From: an uncultured Methylococcaceae bacterium
GTDB taxonomy: Bacteria > Pseudomonadota > Gammaproteobacteria > Methylococcales > Methylomonadaceae
Reading direction: 5' to 3'
Length of the DNA: 42,465 nucleotides
Assembly (NCBI GenBank): GCA_903873165.1
Contig: CAIQNQ010000172.1
Span: 1 to 42,465 of the forward strand
Positions 8,667-18,005 of this stretch are shown in pieces (position 1 is the first letter of the stretch; each line of letters opens with the position of its first letter). The position numbers were made by a program, and so were the translations under genes. Below the pieces are notes generated by a model. The model searched no databases. It was given only the letters and a program-made list of their open reading frames with translations, and was not told the DNA's origin.

Positions 8667-10064
8667 ATGTCTGAAGACTACACCCTCGATCGTGATTATT
8701 CACTCGATGCTTTAAAGGTTCCACCCAACTCAATCCAAGCTGAACAATCTGTATTAGGTGGATTGATGCTTGATAATCAAACATGGGACACGATTGCCGA
8801 CCGCGTAGTTGAAACCGATTTTTATCGCCGCAGCCATCAACTTATCTTCAGAAAAATTGAAGAACTGGCTGAAAAGCAAATTCCTTTTGACGTCATCACC
8901 TTATCTGATGCTTTAAAAAGCATAGGCGAGTTAGAAAATGTCGGCGGTTTAGCCTATTTAATCTTATTGGCGAAAGATACACCGAGTGCTGCCAATATTA
9001 CTGCGTATGCGGACATTGTTAGAGATCGTTCTGTCTTACGACAACTAATCCATATTGGCACTGAAATATCTAACTCTGCGTTTAATCCTGAGGGCCGAGA
9101 TACCGCCGAACTCTTAGAAAATGCCGAACGCCAAGTTTTTCAAATCGCTGAACAACGCCAACGTGGTCAAGCCGGTGGCTTTATTTCCATCAAACAACTC
9201 CTCTCAAAAGCCGTTGATAAAATTGAAACCCTCTATGAACAAGAAGGATCTATTACGGGTGCGAGCACTGGCTTTACCGATTTTGATGATTTAACTTCTG
9301 GATTACAACCCGCTGATTTAATTATTGTCGCTGGTCGACCTTCTATGGGTAAAACCACTATTGCCATGAACATGGCCGAGAATGTCGCCTTAAAAACCAA
9401 TAGTCCAGTCGCTGTATTTAGTATGGAAATGCCTGGTGACTCATTAGCCATGCGAATGATGTCATCTTTAGGGCGGATTGACCAAAATAAAGTCAGAACC
9501 GGCAAATTAGAAGATGATGATTGGCCGCGCTTAACCTCCGCCATCAATTTACTTGCCAGCACTCAATTATTTATTGACGACTCACCGGCCTTAACGCCCA
9601 CTGAAGTAAGAGCGCGAGCCAGACGTTTAGCGCGTGAGCATGGTCAACTTGGCTTAATTGTGGTCGATTATCTACAGTTAATGCAATCCCCTTCCAGTGG
9701 TGATAACCGCGTACAACAAATCTCGGACATTTCCAGAGGCTTAAAAGCCTTAGCCAAAGAACTCAATGTCCCCGTGATTGCGCTCTCACAGCTTAACCGT
9801 AATTTAGAGCAACGCCCTAATAAACGCCCGGTCATGTCTGATTTAAGAGACTCTGGAGCGATTGAGCAAGACGCCGACTTAATTGTATTTGTATATCGAG
9901 ATGAGGTTTATAACGAAGATAGTCCAGATAAAGGCATTGCTGAAATCATTATCGGCAAACAAAGAAATGGGCCATTGGGAACGGTTAGATTAACTTTCTT
10001 GGGTCAATACACCCGCTTTGAGAACTTTGCCGGCACGCCTTATAGTTCTGGGGATTATGAATGA
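8667..10064 (+). CDS. dnaB: Replicative DNA helicase DnaB
   Basis: 465 residues, the normal length, with no intein. The N-terminal DnaB domain (about 15-120: NSIQAEQSVLGGLML) binds primase. The C-terminal RecA-like ATPase carries Walker A GRPSMGKTT (about 226-234), SMEMPGDSLAMRM, Walker B LIVVDYLQLM and the LSQLNRNLEQR and SDLRDSGAIEQDAD blocks. It unwinds DNA 5' to 3' at the replication fork as a hexamer. I start at the ATG at 8667 (MSEDYTLD); a TTG 15 bases earlier adds five residues but has no support. Its last bases overlap alr (ATGA). Confidence 0.96.
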   Translation: MSEDYTLDRDYSLDALKVPPNSIQAEQSVLGGLMLDNQTWDTIADRVVETDFYRRSHQLIFRKIEELAEKQIPFDVITLSDALKSIGELENVGGLAYLILLAKDTPSAANITAYADIVRDRSVLRQLIHIGTEISNSAFNPEGRDTAELLENAERQVFQIAEQRQRGQAGGFISIKQLLSKAVDKIETLYEQEGSITGASTGFTDFDDLTSGLQPADLIIVAGRPSMGKTTIAMNMAENVALKTNSPVAVFSMEMPGDSLAMRMMSSLGRIDQNKVRTGKLEDDDWPRLTSAINLLASTQLFIDDSPALTPTEVRARARRLAREHGQLGLIVVDYLQLMQSPSSGDNRVQQISDISRGLKALAKELNVPVIALSQLNRNLEQRPNKRPVMSDLRDSGAIEQDADLIVFVYRDEVYNEDSPDKGIAEIIIGKQRNGPLGTVRLTFLGQYTRFENFAGTPYSSGDYE

Positions 10065-11176
10065 TCCCGGCGGCTTATGCGGTACTGAATATAGATGCGG
10101 CTCAACATAACTTACAACAAGTTCGCCGCTATGCACCTCACGCCAAAATCATGGCTGTTATTAAAGCCAACGGTTATGGACACGGCTTATTACGCATAGC
10201 TCAAGCCTTAAAACCAGTTGATGCTTTTGCGGTTGCCCGTGCTGATGAGGGCATCCGCTTACGCAAAGCGGGCATTAAAACCCCTATTACTGTTTTAGAA
10301 GGCTTTACCTGTCACGAAGAATTAAACGAACTATTACTCTATCAATTGGATGCCGTTGTACACTCGTTTTGTCAGTTGGAAATTTTAGCTGAAAGACCTG
10401 AATGTCATGAACTGGCGATCTGGTTAAAATTGGATACTGGCATGAACCGTTTAGGTTTTAAAGCGAGTGAATATAAAGCGGTGTTTGAACAGTTACAGCA
10501 GTGTGCCATCATTAAGTGCCCAATCAATTTAATGACGCATTTAGCCAATGCCGATGCTAAAGAAGACCAAACAACAGCCACGCAAATCAACTTATTTACC
10601 GACACTATCAACAATCTGCAATTGGCTGACCCTAGCCAAAACCAACGCAGTATCGCTAACTCAGCTGGGATTTTAGCGTGGCCATCAGCGATAACTGATT
10701 GGGTAAGACCCGGCGTCATGCTGTACGGTATATCCCCGTTTGCTGAAAGCACTGGCGCACAACTCAATTTAAAGCCCATCATGAGTTTACACTCCCGCTT
10801 AATTGCCGTTAAACACTTAAGCCAAGGCGATAAAGTGGGTTATGCTGGCACCTGGATTTGCCCTAAAGACACCACATTAGGTGTTATTGCGATTGGCTAT
10901 GGTGACGGCTATCCCCGCTATGCCAAAGCAGGCACACCCGTATTAGTTAACGGTCAACGCGTCCCGTTAATTGGTCGAGTTTCTATGGATATGATTACCG
11001 TTGATTTAGGATCACAACCTGACGCCAAAGCAGGCGATCCGGTGACACTATGGGGAGAAGATTTAGCCGTTGAAGAAATAGCCCTGTGTGCAGACACTAT
11101 TCCTTATACTTTAGTATGTGGCATTACCCAAAGAGTACAGATCGTGGAAAAATCTGTACTCCAAGCAAATCATTAA
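10061..11176 (+). CDS. alr: Alanine racemase
   Basis: 371 residues. The PLP lysine lies in MAVIKANGYGHG (about 31-42), the family signature. The substrate-side Tyr and Met residues are in the AIGYGDGYPR and GRVSMDMITVDLG blocks. It interconverts L- and D-alanine for peptidoglycan synthesis. The start overlaps the dnaB stop by four bases; dnaB-alr coupling is common in gammaproteobacteria. Transcription probably ends at the palindromic repeat just downstream. Confidence 0.95.
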   Translation: MIPAAYAVLNIDAAQHNLQQVRRYAPHAKIMAVIKANGYGHGLLRIAQALKPVDAFAVARADEGIRLRKAGIKTPITVLEGFTCHEELNELLLYQLDAVVHSFCQLEILAERPECHELAIWLKLDTGMNRLGFKASEYKAVFEQLQQCAIIKCPINLMTHLANADAKEDQTTATQINLFTDTINNLQLADPSQNQRSIANSAGILAWPSAITDWVRPGVMLYGISPFAESTGAQLNLKPIMSLHSRLIAVKHLSQGDKVGYAGTWICPKDTTLGVIAIGYGDGYPRYAKAGTPVLVNGQRVPLIGRVSMDMITVDLGSQPDAKAGDPVTLWGEDLAVEEIALCADTIPYTLVCGITQRVQIVEKSVLQANH

Positions 11177-11190
11177 CACGCTATCTAATA

Positions 11191-11239
11191 AAATCTCCCC
11201 TAACCCCTCTTTATCAAAGAGAGGGACTGAATAATTACA
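11191..11239 (+). repeat. Dispersed palindromic repeat, copy 1
   Basis: An AAATCTCCCCTAA box, then a near-palindrome CCCCTCTTT-ATC-AAAGAGAGGG and an ACTGAATAATTACA tail. The same unit occurs in opposite orientation at 25873-25923. It lies between the convergent ends of alr and the 11260-11679 gene, so the hairpin may end transcription from both sides. Confidence 0.8.
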
Positions 11240-11259
11240 ATGATAGTGTTAAGCATAAA

Positions 11260-11679
11260 TTAGATTTTAACTGCAATTGCCGCGACAACTGCTTGTTCCG
11301 GCAATTCTAGCTCGATCTTCAACAGCGCATAAGCTAAAGGCATAAAGGGGGCTAATTGCGGAATAACAGGAATTGGAAAAGCTTTACCCAACACAAAGGC
11401 AAACGTATTATTCAACCAAGGCTTATTAGAGTTAACTTTTTGCAAAATGAATTTATAAGCACCATTATCTAAAATAATCCCAAACTGCTCAGCCCGTACT
11501 TCAATCGCTTCAGTTTCACCATATAACAACGTATTTGCATAAACGGTTCTAGCATCTAAATCGACCGCATAATCTTTAACTTCTGCAATGCCTTTCAACT
11601 TTAAGTTAACCGCCCACAATACAATAGACTTAGGCATCCACTTGATGCCTAGTTTAATTAATGCTACTAAAAATCCCAT
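11260..11679 (-). CDS. Unknown 139-residue protein
   Basis: No family recognised. The ATG has a perfect GAGGAG ribosome site, which argues that it is expressed. The N-terminus (GFLVALIKLGIKWMP) is an amphipathic or membrane-touching helix. The middle alternates short charged and aromatic strands (VKDYAVDLDARTVYANTLLYGETEAIEVRA is a 28-residue stretch of beta-like pattern at about 34-61). The C-terminus is hydrophobic and proline-rich (FPIPVIPQLAPFMPLAYALL) and ends in ALKIELELPEQAVVAA-like residues. There is no Cys and no obvious catalytic motif. The beta pattern with flanking apolar ends resembles lipid-binding or membrane-peripheral proteins, but this is only a guess. It is a lone gene, convergent with alr. 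Confidence 0.6.
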   Translation of the reverse strand: MGFLVALIKLGIKWMPKSIVLWAVNLKLKGIAEVKDYAVDLDARTVYANTLLYGETEAIEVRAEQFGIILDNGAYKFILQKVNSNKPWLNNTFAFVLGKAFPIPVIPQLAPFMPLAYALLKIELELPEQAVVAAIAVKI

Positions 11680-11730
11680 GTTATCTCCTCTAAATTATTT
11701 GATTGATTGAACTGTTACAAAACTATATTG

Positions 11731-11856
11731 TTAAAAGCAACGAGCCTTTTCAGGATCAATTGCACTTTGCCTTTCCGGGCTTATTTTACCAGCTTGTCTG
11801 TCTAGATTAACTACATTTACACCAATACGCTTAACTTGCACTACTACATTTTTCAT
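11731..11856 (-). CDS. Possible 41-residue peptide
   Basis: A short open frame directly after an in-frame TAA, reading MKNVVVQVKRIGVNVV and then NLDRQAGKISPERQSAIDPEKARCF split over two stretches. The composition is protein-like: amphipathic strand, then a charged helix, then a C-terminal RCF. There is no clear ribosome site, and I know no family for it. It precedes the 139-residue gene on the same strand by about 50 bases. It may be a real peptide, the end of a lost gene or chance. Confidence 0.25.
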   Translation of the reverse strand: MKNVVVQVKRIGVNVVNLDRQAGKISPERQSAIDPEKARCF

Positions 11857-12161
11857 TTAATAATAATCTAGAAGTGCAATTTTGCAGAGGTCTTAAGCAA
11901 AGCTGCCACTGAATCCGGTGAATACCGCGAGCAACACCCCAAGAGCTATCAGTACAGTTAGTTCTGTAATCAATGCCGGAGTTGGTTAGATCAGCTATAC
12001 GGAAGTAGGCATTCAAATCGTTGAACGCTGAATATTGGCATCCCTACGCAATCGGCAGTTCTTTTCACTCAACGATCTAAATCAAAGGCCTTTTAAAAGT
12101 GATCTGGCTCACGTGGCAATTATTTTTTGCTAGTTACCTTAATACGCTGTTAAAAAAATAA
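11857..12161 (-). other. Unexplained intergenic stretch with higher GC than its flanks
   Basis: About 305 bases between uup and the small frame. The part at 11880-12070 is visibly richer in G and C than neighbouring gaps, has a TGCAATTTTGCA palindrome at its left edge, and has CGTTGA/TCAACG arms about 50 bases apart near 12020-12080. A TTGCAGAGGTCTT motif at its left edge resembles some IS ends, but no partner repeat was found. A structured RNA or an IS scar are both possible; I see no gene that I would defend. Confidence 0.3.
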
Positions 12162-14084
12162 TCAACTTTCCATCAAGGCTTCTAGTTCGTTCCATCTTTC
12201 AAAAACCTGCTCTAACTTAGCTTCAACGTCTTTCAGTTGGTCTAGCGTTTTAGCAATCGCCATGGGATCCTGTTTATAAAAAGCCGAAGCACTAATTTGC
12301 CGAGTTAAATCCGCCTGCTTGGCTTCTAGCTCATCTATCACTTGCGGCAATTTATCCAGCTCTTGCTGATCTTTAAAGCTTAACTTTTTCTTTTTAACAG
12401 GGGCTGCAGTCGTTTCTTGCTTAGCAACCGCATCATTTTTTTTAGCGGGACTAACAGTGGAGGCAGAATTGAGCGTTTTAGCTTTCTCTGTTTGTTTTAC
12501 ATGATTATTCCAGTCAGTATATCCGCCCACAAATTCGTCAACTTCACCCGTTCCGTTTAAAACAAACACACTCGTGACCACATTGTCTAAGAACGCTCTA
12601 TCATGACTTACCAACAATAAAGTACCCTCATAAGACACGAGCTTCTCTTCTAATAACTCAAGGGTTTCTAAATCCAAATCATTCGTTGGTTCATCCATCA
12701 CGATTAAATTAGCTGGTTTTGTAAATAAACGTGCTAATAACAATCTGTTTTTCTCTCCACCCGACAAACTCTTAACGGGTGAACGCGCTCTAGCAGGCGC
12801 GAATAAGAAATCCCCTAAATAAGACATGACGTGGCGTTTGTTTCCGGCGATCTCCACAAAGTCATTACCATCTGCGACGGTATCAGCAACGGTCATATTA
12901 GGATCGAGTTGATCTCTTAACTGATCAAAATAGGCAATTTCTAATTTAGTGCCTTGTTCTATTGTGCCGGTGGTAGGTTCTAATTGTTTTAATAATAATT
13001 TTAATAGCGTTGATTTACCAGCACCATTAGCACCTATTAAACCAATCTTGTCACCGCGTTGAATCAATGTAGAAAAACTCTTAATAATTTGTCTATCACC
13101 ATAAGAAAAACTGATCTCGTTCACTTCAATGACCTTTTTACCAGAAGCATCCGCCTTTTCTAGGGCTAATTTAGCAGTACCTTGTTGTAAACGTCTTTGG
13201 GCACGTTCGTTACGCAACTTTTCTAACGCTCTGACCCGACCTTCGTTACGAGTTCTACGTGCTTTTACACCCTGTCTAATCCAAACTTCTTCTTCTGCTA
13301 ACTTTTTATCAAACTCGGCATTTTGATTGGCTTCATCTTCTAAGGCGGCGGCTTTTCGGGTTAAATAATCATCATAACTACCTTGCCATGACACTAAGTT
13401 GCCTCGGTCTAAATCTACAATTCGCGTTGCGAGTTTTTGCAGGAATGACCGATCATGCGTAACAAATAACACCGCTCCCTGAAAATTGAGAACTTGTTCT
13501 TCTAACCATAAAATACTTTCAAAATCTAAATGGTTAGTGGGTTCGTCTAATAACAATACTTCAGGCTCTATCACTAATGATCGCGCTAATGCCACTCGGC
13601 GCTTCCAGCCACCTGATAAACCGCTAATTTTTAAATGGCCGGGTAACTCCAATTTGGTTAAGGTCGTTTCAACACGTTGCTGAAAATGCCAGCCATTGTG
13701 AGCTTCTAATTTATGTTGCAAGTCCCCTAATTCGTCTAAAGCTTTCTCATCTTCGTAATCCATGGTTAAGGTTAACTCATGGTAGCGCGTAATCCAGGCA
13801 CCTAAATCACCTAAACCACCCGCGACGGCATCATAAATGGTCGCTTCATCGGGCAAATCAGGAGACTGTTCTAACCACGCCAAACGTAGTTCGGGTTGAC
13901 GCCAAATCTCGCCATTATCAGGCAAGATATTACCTGCCGTTATTTTCATTAATGTTGATTTGCCTTCCCCATTTCGGCCTAACAAGCCTACTCTTTCACC
14001 TGGATCTAATTGAAAGTTAGCATCTTTTAATAAAGCATGAGTTCCGAAAGCAATGGAGATATTTGATAAACGTAATAAAGGCAT
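12162..14084 (-). CDS. uup: ABC-F ATPase Uup
   Basis: 640 residues, full length for Uup. There are two ABC domains: Walker A GRNGEGKST with signature LSGGWKRRVALARS, then Walker A GANGAGKST with signature LSGGEKNRLLLARL. They are joined by an arginine-rich linker (about 240-300). The C-terminal 100 residues contain a lysine-rich tether (KKKKLSF) and a coiled coil (DELEAKQADLTRQI, KDVEAKLEQVFERWNEL), the DNA-binding domain that marks Uup rather than other ABC-F factors. Family members are soluble; Uup affects transposon excision and ribosome or replication-fork function. It appears monocistronic. Confidence 0.93.
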   Translation of the reverse strand: MPLLRLSNISIAFGTHALLKDANFQLDPGERVGLLGRNGEGKSTLMKITAGNILPDNGEIWRQPELRLAWLEQSPDLPDEATIYDAVAGGLGDLGAWITRYHELTLTMDYEDEKALDELGDLQHKLEAHNGWHFQQRVETTLTKLELPGHLKISGLSGGWKRRVALARSLVIEPEVLLLDEPTNHLDFESILWLEEQVLNFQGAVLFVTHDRSFLQKLATRIVDLDRGNLVSWQGSYDDYLTRKAAALEDEANQNAEFDKKLAEEEVWIRQGVKARRTRNEGRVRALEKLRNERAQRRLQQGTAKLALEKADASGKKVIEVNEISFSYGDRQIIKSFSTLIQRGDKIGLIGANGAGKSTLLKLLLKQLEPTTGTIEQGTKLEIAYFDQLRDQLDPNMTVADTVADGNDFVEIAGNKRHVMSYLGDFLFAPARARSPVKSLSGGEKNRLLLARLFTKPANLIVMDEPTNDLDLETLELLEEKLVSYEGTLLLVSHDRAFLDNVVTSVFVLNGTGEVDEFVGGYTDWNNHVKQTEKAKTLNSASTVSPAKKNDAVAKQETTAAPVKKKKLSFKDQQELDKLPQVIDELEAKQADLTRQISASAFYKQDPMAIAKTLDQLKDVEAKLEQVFERWNELEALMES

Positions 14085-14311
14085 TTTTGAAAGTATTTAG
14101 ATTTAAAAGTAGGATTACCTGCTCATTATATAGAATAATCAAGTTAACTTTATGACAAATAGAGAAACCGTCAGGGTTTGAAACTGCAAATAGTACTTAT
14201 TTTGATCTTGAACAAGCGACTTTATGAATTTATTGGACATTTTATTCAATATGTTCTTTAATAACGAATAATGTGATACACAATATTACAATTATGCCTA
14301 AGCTGATAAAC

Positions 14312-15640
14312 ATGAGAAGACCTACTAAACTAGAACGAATCTATGCCGTATTAACGGTAGTTTTTATTGGCTCAACCAGATTAGCAAACGCTTCTGGTTA
14401 TGCACTCATTGATCAAAATGCCAGCGGGGCGGGTAACGCATATGCAGGAGCGGCGGCAGTCGCTGAAGACGCCAGTACCATATTCTTTAATCCGGCAGGC
14501 ATGAGCTATTTGCCTAATAGTCAGTTTGTGGCATCCGGTCAAGCTATTAAGCCTACCGCCACCTTTGATAACAATAATTCTAAAACAATCGGCTCTACGA
14601 ATCTACGCGGTGGCAACGGTGGAGATCCAGGCGACTGGGGATTCTTACCCAACTTTTACTACGCCAAGGCTGTTTCGGATTCGATTCATCTGGGTCTGGG
14701 CGTTAACTCACCCTTCGGACTTCAAACACAATATGAGAATGACTGGGTCGGACGTTATCAAGCTTTAAATTCCAAACTACAAACCATTAACATTAATCCT
14801 AGCTTATCATTCAAAGCCTACGATTGGCTTTCTTTAGGGGCCGGTATTAATATACAGTATGCCGACACCACATTAAGCAATGCAATTGATCAGGGTACAA
14901 TTTGTTATGGAAAACTCGGCTCGGCTAGTTGTAACGCATTAAAGCTAACTCCACAAAATAACGATGGTAACGTGAGTATAAAAGGTGATGACTGGGGGGT
15001 TGGCTACAATCTGGGGGTTATTTTTCAGCCGCTCGAAACTACCCGTATCGGTATTGCTTACCGCTCCAGAATTAATTATACACTGAAGGGTAATGCAAGC
15101 TTTAGCAATATAGCAACGCTTTTGGCATCTAAATTCCAAAATAGTGCTGTGACAGCGGATTTTATTGCGCCAGACAGCGTTTCCAGTAGTATTGTTCATC
15201 AACTGAATAGTCAATGGGATTTACTAGGCGATGTTACGTGGACGCACTGGAGTTTATTCAAACAATTGAAGGTGGTTAACTCTACAGGCGCAATACTCAA
15301 TAACCAGATAGAAAACTGGCAGGACACTATGCGCTACTCTGTTGGTGCCAGTTATCGTTACACCGAACAGCTAAAGCTAAGGGTTGGTTCGGCCTATGAT
15401 CAAACACCAACTACCAATACTACCCGTACAGCCCGTATTCCTGATAATAATCGCGTTTGGATGTCATTGGGAGCCAATTACAAACTTTCACCTAGCAGCA
15501 GCTTTGATGCGGCCTATACACATATCTTTGTTGACAATGCCTCAATAAATCAAGGTGCAGGCACGGCAGCAGGTCAACTTCAAGGCAGTTATAATAGCAG
15601 CATAGATATCATCAGCTTTCAGTACACACATACTTTTTAA
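14312..15640 (+). CDS. FadL/TodX-type outer-membrane porin
   Basis: About 442 residues. The signal peptide is basic (MRRPTKLER), then hydrophobic, with cleavage after RLANA. The mature part begins SGYALIDQNASGAGNAYAG and contains EDASTIFFNPAGMSYL, the N-terminal hatch and NPAGM motif of the FadL family. It then alternates as beta strands up to a C-terminal YTHTF, where the final Phe is the outer-membrane targeting signal. These porins admit hydrophobic substrates such as fatty acids or aromatics; the substrate here is not readable. ATGs at 14294 and 14312 and a GTG at 14273 are all possible starts, none with a clear ribosome site; I chose the one giving a normal signal peptide. Confidence 0.9.
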   Translation: MRRPTKLERIYAVLTVVFIGSTRLANASGYALIDQNASGAGNAYAGAAAVAEDASTIFFNPAGMSYLPNSQFVASGQAIKPTATFDNNNSKTIGSTNLRGGNGGDPGDWGFLPNFYYAKAVSDSIHLGLGVNSPFGLQTQYENDWVGRYQALNSKLQTININPSLSFKAYDWLSLGAGINIQYADTTLSNAIDQGTICYGKLGSASCNALKLTPQNNDGNVSIKGDDWGVGYNLGVIFQPLETTRIGIAYRSRINYTLKGNASFSNIATLLASKFQNSAVTADFIAPDSVSSSIVHQLNSQWDLLGDVTWTHWSLFKQLKVVNSTGAILNNQIENWQDTMRYSVGASYRYTEQLKLRVGSAYDQTPTTNTTRTARIPDNNRVWMSLGANYKLSPSSSFDAAYTHIFVDNASINQGAGTAAGQLQGSYNSSIDIISFQYTHTF

Positions 15641-15653
15641 ATGTAATAATCTA

Positions 15654-17945
15654 CTAAGACTGATCCCCAAGCTTTTCAATCAAAAGGCTCGTTAAATGAC
15701 TAGTGAGAATAGGTTTAGTTAGATAATCATCCATTCCAGCCGCAAGACATATATCGCGTTCGCCTTCTAGCGCATTTGCGGTGAGCGCAATCACGGTTTG
15801 ACGAACTAAGTTTTGCTGGGATTCCATTAAGCGCAGTTCGCGCGTGGCAGTGTAGCCATCCATAATTGGCATGTGGCAATCCATAAAGATCAAATCATAG
15901 CGACAATAAGCCAGTTTATCGAGGGCAAGCAGACCATTCTCGACAACATCAGGAACAATATTATATTTTTTCAACTTGGCAACAAGCACTTTTTGATTAA
16001 TTTTGTTATCTTCGACAACGAGTACTTTTTTATCTTGATAGTTTGGCAGATTGGAATCTATTGCAACTGTCTGTTTATGAGCATCTAGGCTTGTCTTACC
16101 CCCTTGGAAAGCCGTAAAAATAGCGTCGTAAAGTTGTATTTGTCGCAAAGGTTTCAACAGACGCTGAATAATACGAGTACCTTGATAGTCGCCAGGTTCA
16201 ATCTGATTGTTAGATGATAACAATATAATAGGTAGATTGGTTAACGAAGGTATTTGAGTTAAACATTTCGCAAACGTTAATCCATCCATCAGTGGCATTT
16301 GCATATCCAGCAAAATGAGATCGACGGATAGACCTTGCAGAGTTGAAGTCTGCAATTGCATGAGTGCAGCACTACCAGAATCGGCTTCACTAACCTCTAA
16401 CTCCCAACTTTTAAGATAAGTACTAAGAATCCTGCGATTCGTGGCATTATCATCAACGATCAATATGCGTTTACCGGAAAGGTCGTTAACATGTAATGAA
16501 AAACTCGATGCTTCAGACTCACTTTTTATGAGTGGCAAGGTAAACCAAAAACAGGAACCTTTATCATAGATGCTACTAGCACCAATGGTGCCCCCCATGA
16601 GTTCTACTAATTTTTTACTGATGGACAGACCCAAACCGGAACCACCATAACGGCGCGAAGTTGCCCCATCTGCTTGCACGAAAGACTCAAATAAACTTGA
16701 TAAAGTGGACTCAGAAATACCAATCCCGGTATCATGTATTTCAAAACGTAATTCATCGGCGTTATTTGCAGTCACTGACTGAATGATGCTTAATGTCACT
16801 TCGCCTTGCTCGGTAAACTTAACAGCATTACTGGTTAAATTAGTTAACACTTGCCGGATACGCATGGGATCACCCCGCCAGCGGTGCGGCATGTCAGTGG
16901 GTAATTGACAATTTAACTCCAGACCTTTTGAGAAAGCAGGAGTGGATGACAAGATACACACATCCTCGACCAAATCGACCAGATTAAAATCAACTTGCTC
17001 TATTTCAAGTTTGTCGGCTTCTAATTTGGTTAAATCTAGAATATCATTGATTAATTCTAATAAGACCTGCCCTGAACTGAGTGCTGTTTTAACCCAATCC
17101 ACTTGTATGGGTGACATGGATGTTTCGCTGAGCAAATCCAGCATACCTAATACGCCATTCATCGGGGTACGGATTTCATGGCTCATATTAGCTAGAAATT
17201 CCGATTTTATGCGAGTGGATTCCTCAGCCATTTCTTTAGCACTCTCGGCGATCTCTTTGGCTTTAATTAGGTCTGTTTCGGCTTGACTACGGTAGATAAT
17301 TTCTTTTAAAAGTTCTTGAGCCTTTCCTTTCAGGGTTGCCTCCCGTTCGGTGGCTTCAAGGCGCAATTCAATATTCTCAGAGATATTGCGATTAATATGC
17401 CGCAAACTCATAATCATATGCACGAGATAAAGTGAAGACGCTAAGCTCATGGTCATATACACGCTATCACCAACAAGAGACAAACGAATAATAATGGGCG
17501 CAAGCACTAATACGGAAAAGACAAAGGCACTAATAAAATCGGCCGCATAGGAAGTCACTGCCCCAGAGGTTAATCCAGCTAAGATAAAAAGCAAGAACAA
17601 CTGATTCTGAGAATCATTAGCAGGAAACAGCAGAAAACCAGCACTCCCCCAAACTATACCGGAAGTCAGTATGCCTAAACGAAATCTAAGCAACCAACGC
17701 TGGGTATCGGCCTTGGATTCGGTCGAGGCGCGTTGATAAGCGAAATTTATAACCCCCCGTGAAAACAAGATCAGGGCAATCAAAGAAAACCAACTAACAA
17801 CAACGGTAGAACTGATAACATTTCGCTGCATAAAAGCCAGAATCCCGGCAAGCACTGCACTGGAAACTAACGGTACACTGCTCCCCGAATACAACTGTCT
17901 AAGCTGTTCTAATTGAATCGCAGTTTTTTTGTCCAGCTTATTCAT
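15654..17945 (-). CDS. Membrane hybrid histidine kinase with two receiver domains
   Basis: 763 residues. Five or six membrane helices occupy about residues 25-180. A short coiled coil leads to the HisKA domain with the phospho-acceptor His in FLANMSHEIRTPMNG (His about 256). The HATPase follows with its G boxes (FEIHDTGIGIS, RRYGGSGLGLSISKKLVELM). Receiver 1 (about 495-610) has LILLDMQMPLMDG, and receiver 2 (about 635-755) has LIFMDCHMPIMDG and DDYLTKPI. No HPt domain is present, so the relay must use a separate HPt protein. The input signal is unknown. No response-regulator gene is adjacent. It is a close paralogue of the gene upstream at 18006-19868. Confidence 0.92.
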   Translation of the reverse strand: MNKLDKKTAIQLEQLRQLYSGSSVPLVSSAVLAGILAFMQRNVISSTVVVSWFSLIALILFSRGVINFAYQRASTESKADTQRWLLRFRLGILTSGIVWGSAGFLLFPANDSQNQLFLLFILAGLTSGAVTSYAADFISAFVFSVLVLAPIIIRLSLVGDSVYMTMSLASSLYLVHMIMSLRHINRNISENIELRLEATEREATLKGKAQELLKEIIYRSQAETDLIKAKEIAESAKEMAEESTRIKSEFLANMSHEIRTPMNGVLGMLDLLSETSMSPIQVDWVKTALSSGQVLLELINDILDLTKLEADKLEIEQVDFNLVDLVEDVCILSSTPAFSKGLELNCQLPTDMPHRWRGDPMRIRQVLTNLTSNAVKFTEQGEVTLSIIQSVTANNADELRFEIHDTGIGISESTLSSLFESFVQADGATSRRYGGSGLGLSISKKLVELMGGTIGASSIYDKGSCFWFTLPLIKSESEASSFSLHVNDLSGKRILIVDDNATNRRILSTYLKSWELEVSEADSGSAALMQLQTSTLQGLSVDLILLDMQMPLMDGLTFAKCLTQIPSLTNLPIILLSSNNQIEPGDYQGTRIIQRLLKPLRQIQLYDAIFTAFQGGKTSLDAHKQTVAIDSNLPNYQDKKVLVVEDNKINQKVLVAKLKKYNIVPDVVENGLLALDKLAYCRYDLIFMDCHMPIMDGYTATRELRLMESQQNLVRQTVIALTANALEGERDICLAAGMDDYLTKPILTSHLTSLLIEKLGDQS

Positions 17946-17980
17946 GGCTTAGAACCTATTTATTATTAGTAGCAACACTT

Positions 17981-18000
17981 AGTACACACATGCTTTTTAA
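17981..18000. repeat. Fossil copy of the fadL 3' end between the two kinases
   Basis: AGTACACACATGCTTTTTAA matches the last 20 bases of the fadL-type gene at 15621-15640 with one mismatch, yet no porin gene is here. It sits directly downstream of the second kinase just as the original sits downstream of the first. It therefore marks the joint of a tandem duplication whose unit began inside fadL. Confidence 0.85.
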
Positions 18001-18005
18001 ACAGC

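Noticed and set aside
11831-12016. 61-codon minus-strand frame between uup and the small peptide
   Set aside because: No ribosome site, Cys-rich and irregular composition, overlaps the GC-raised structured stretch; I could not relate it to a protein family.
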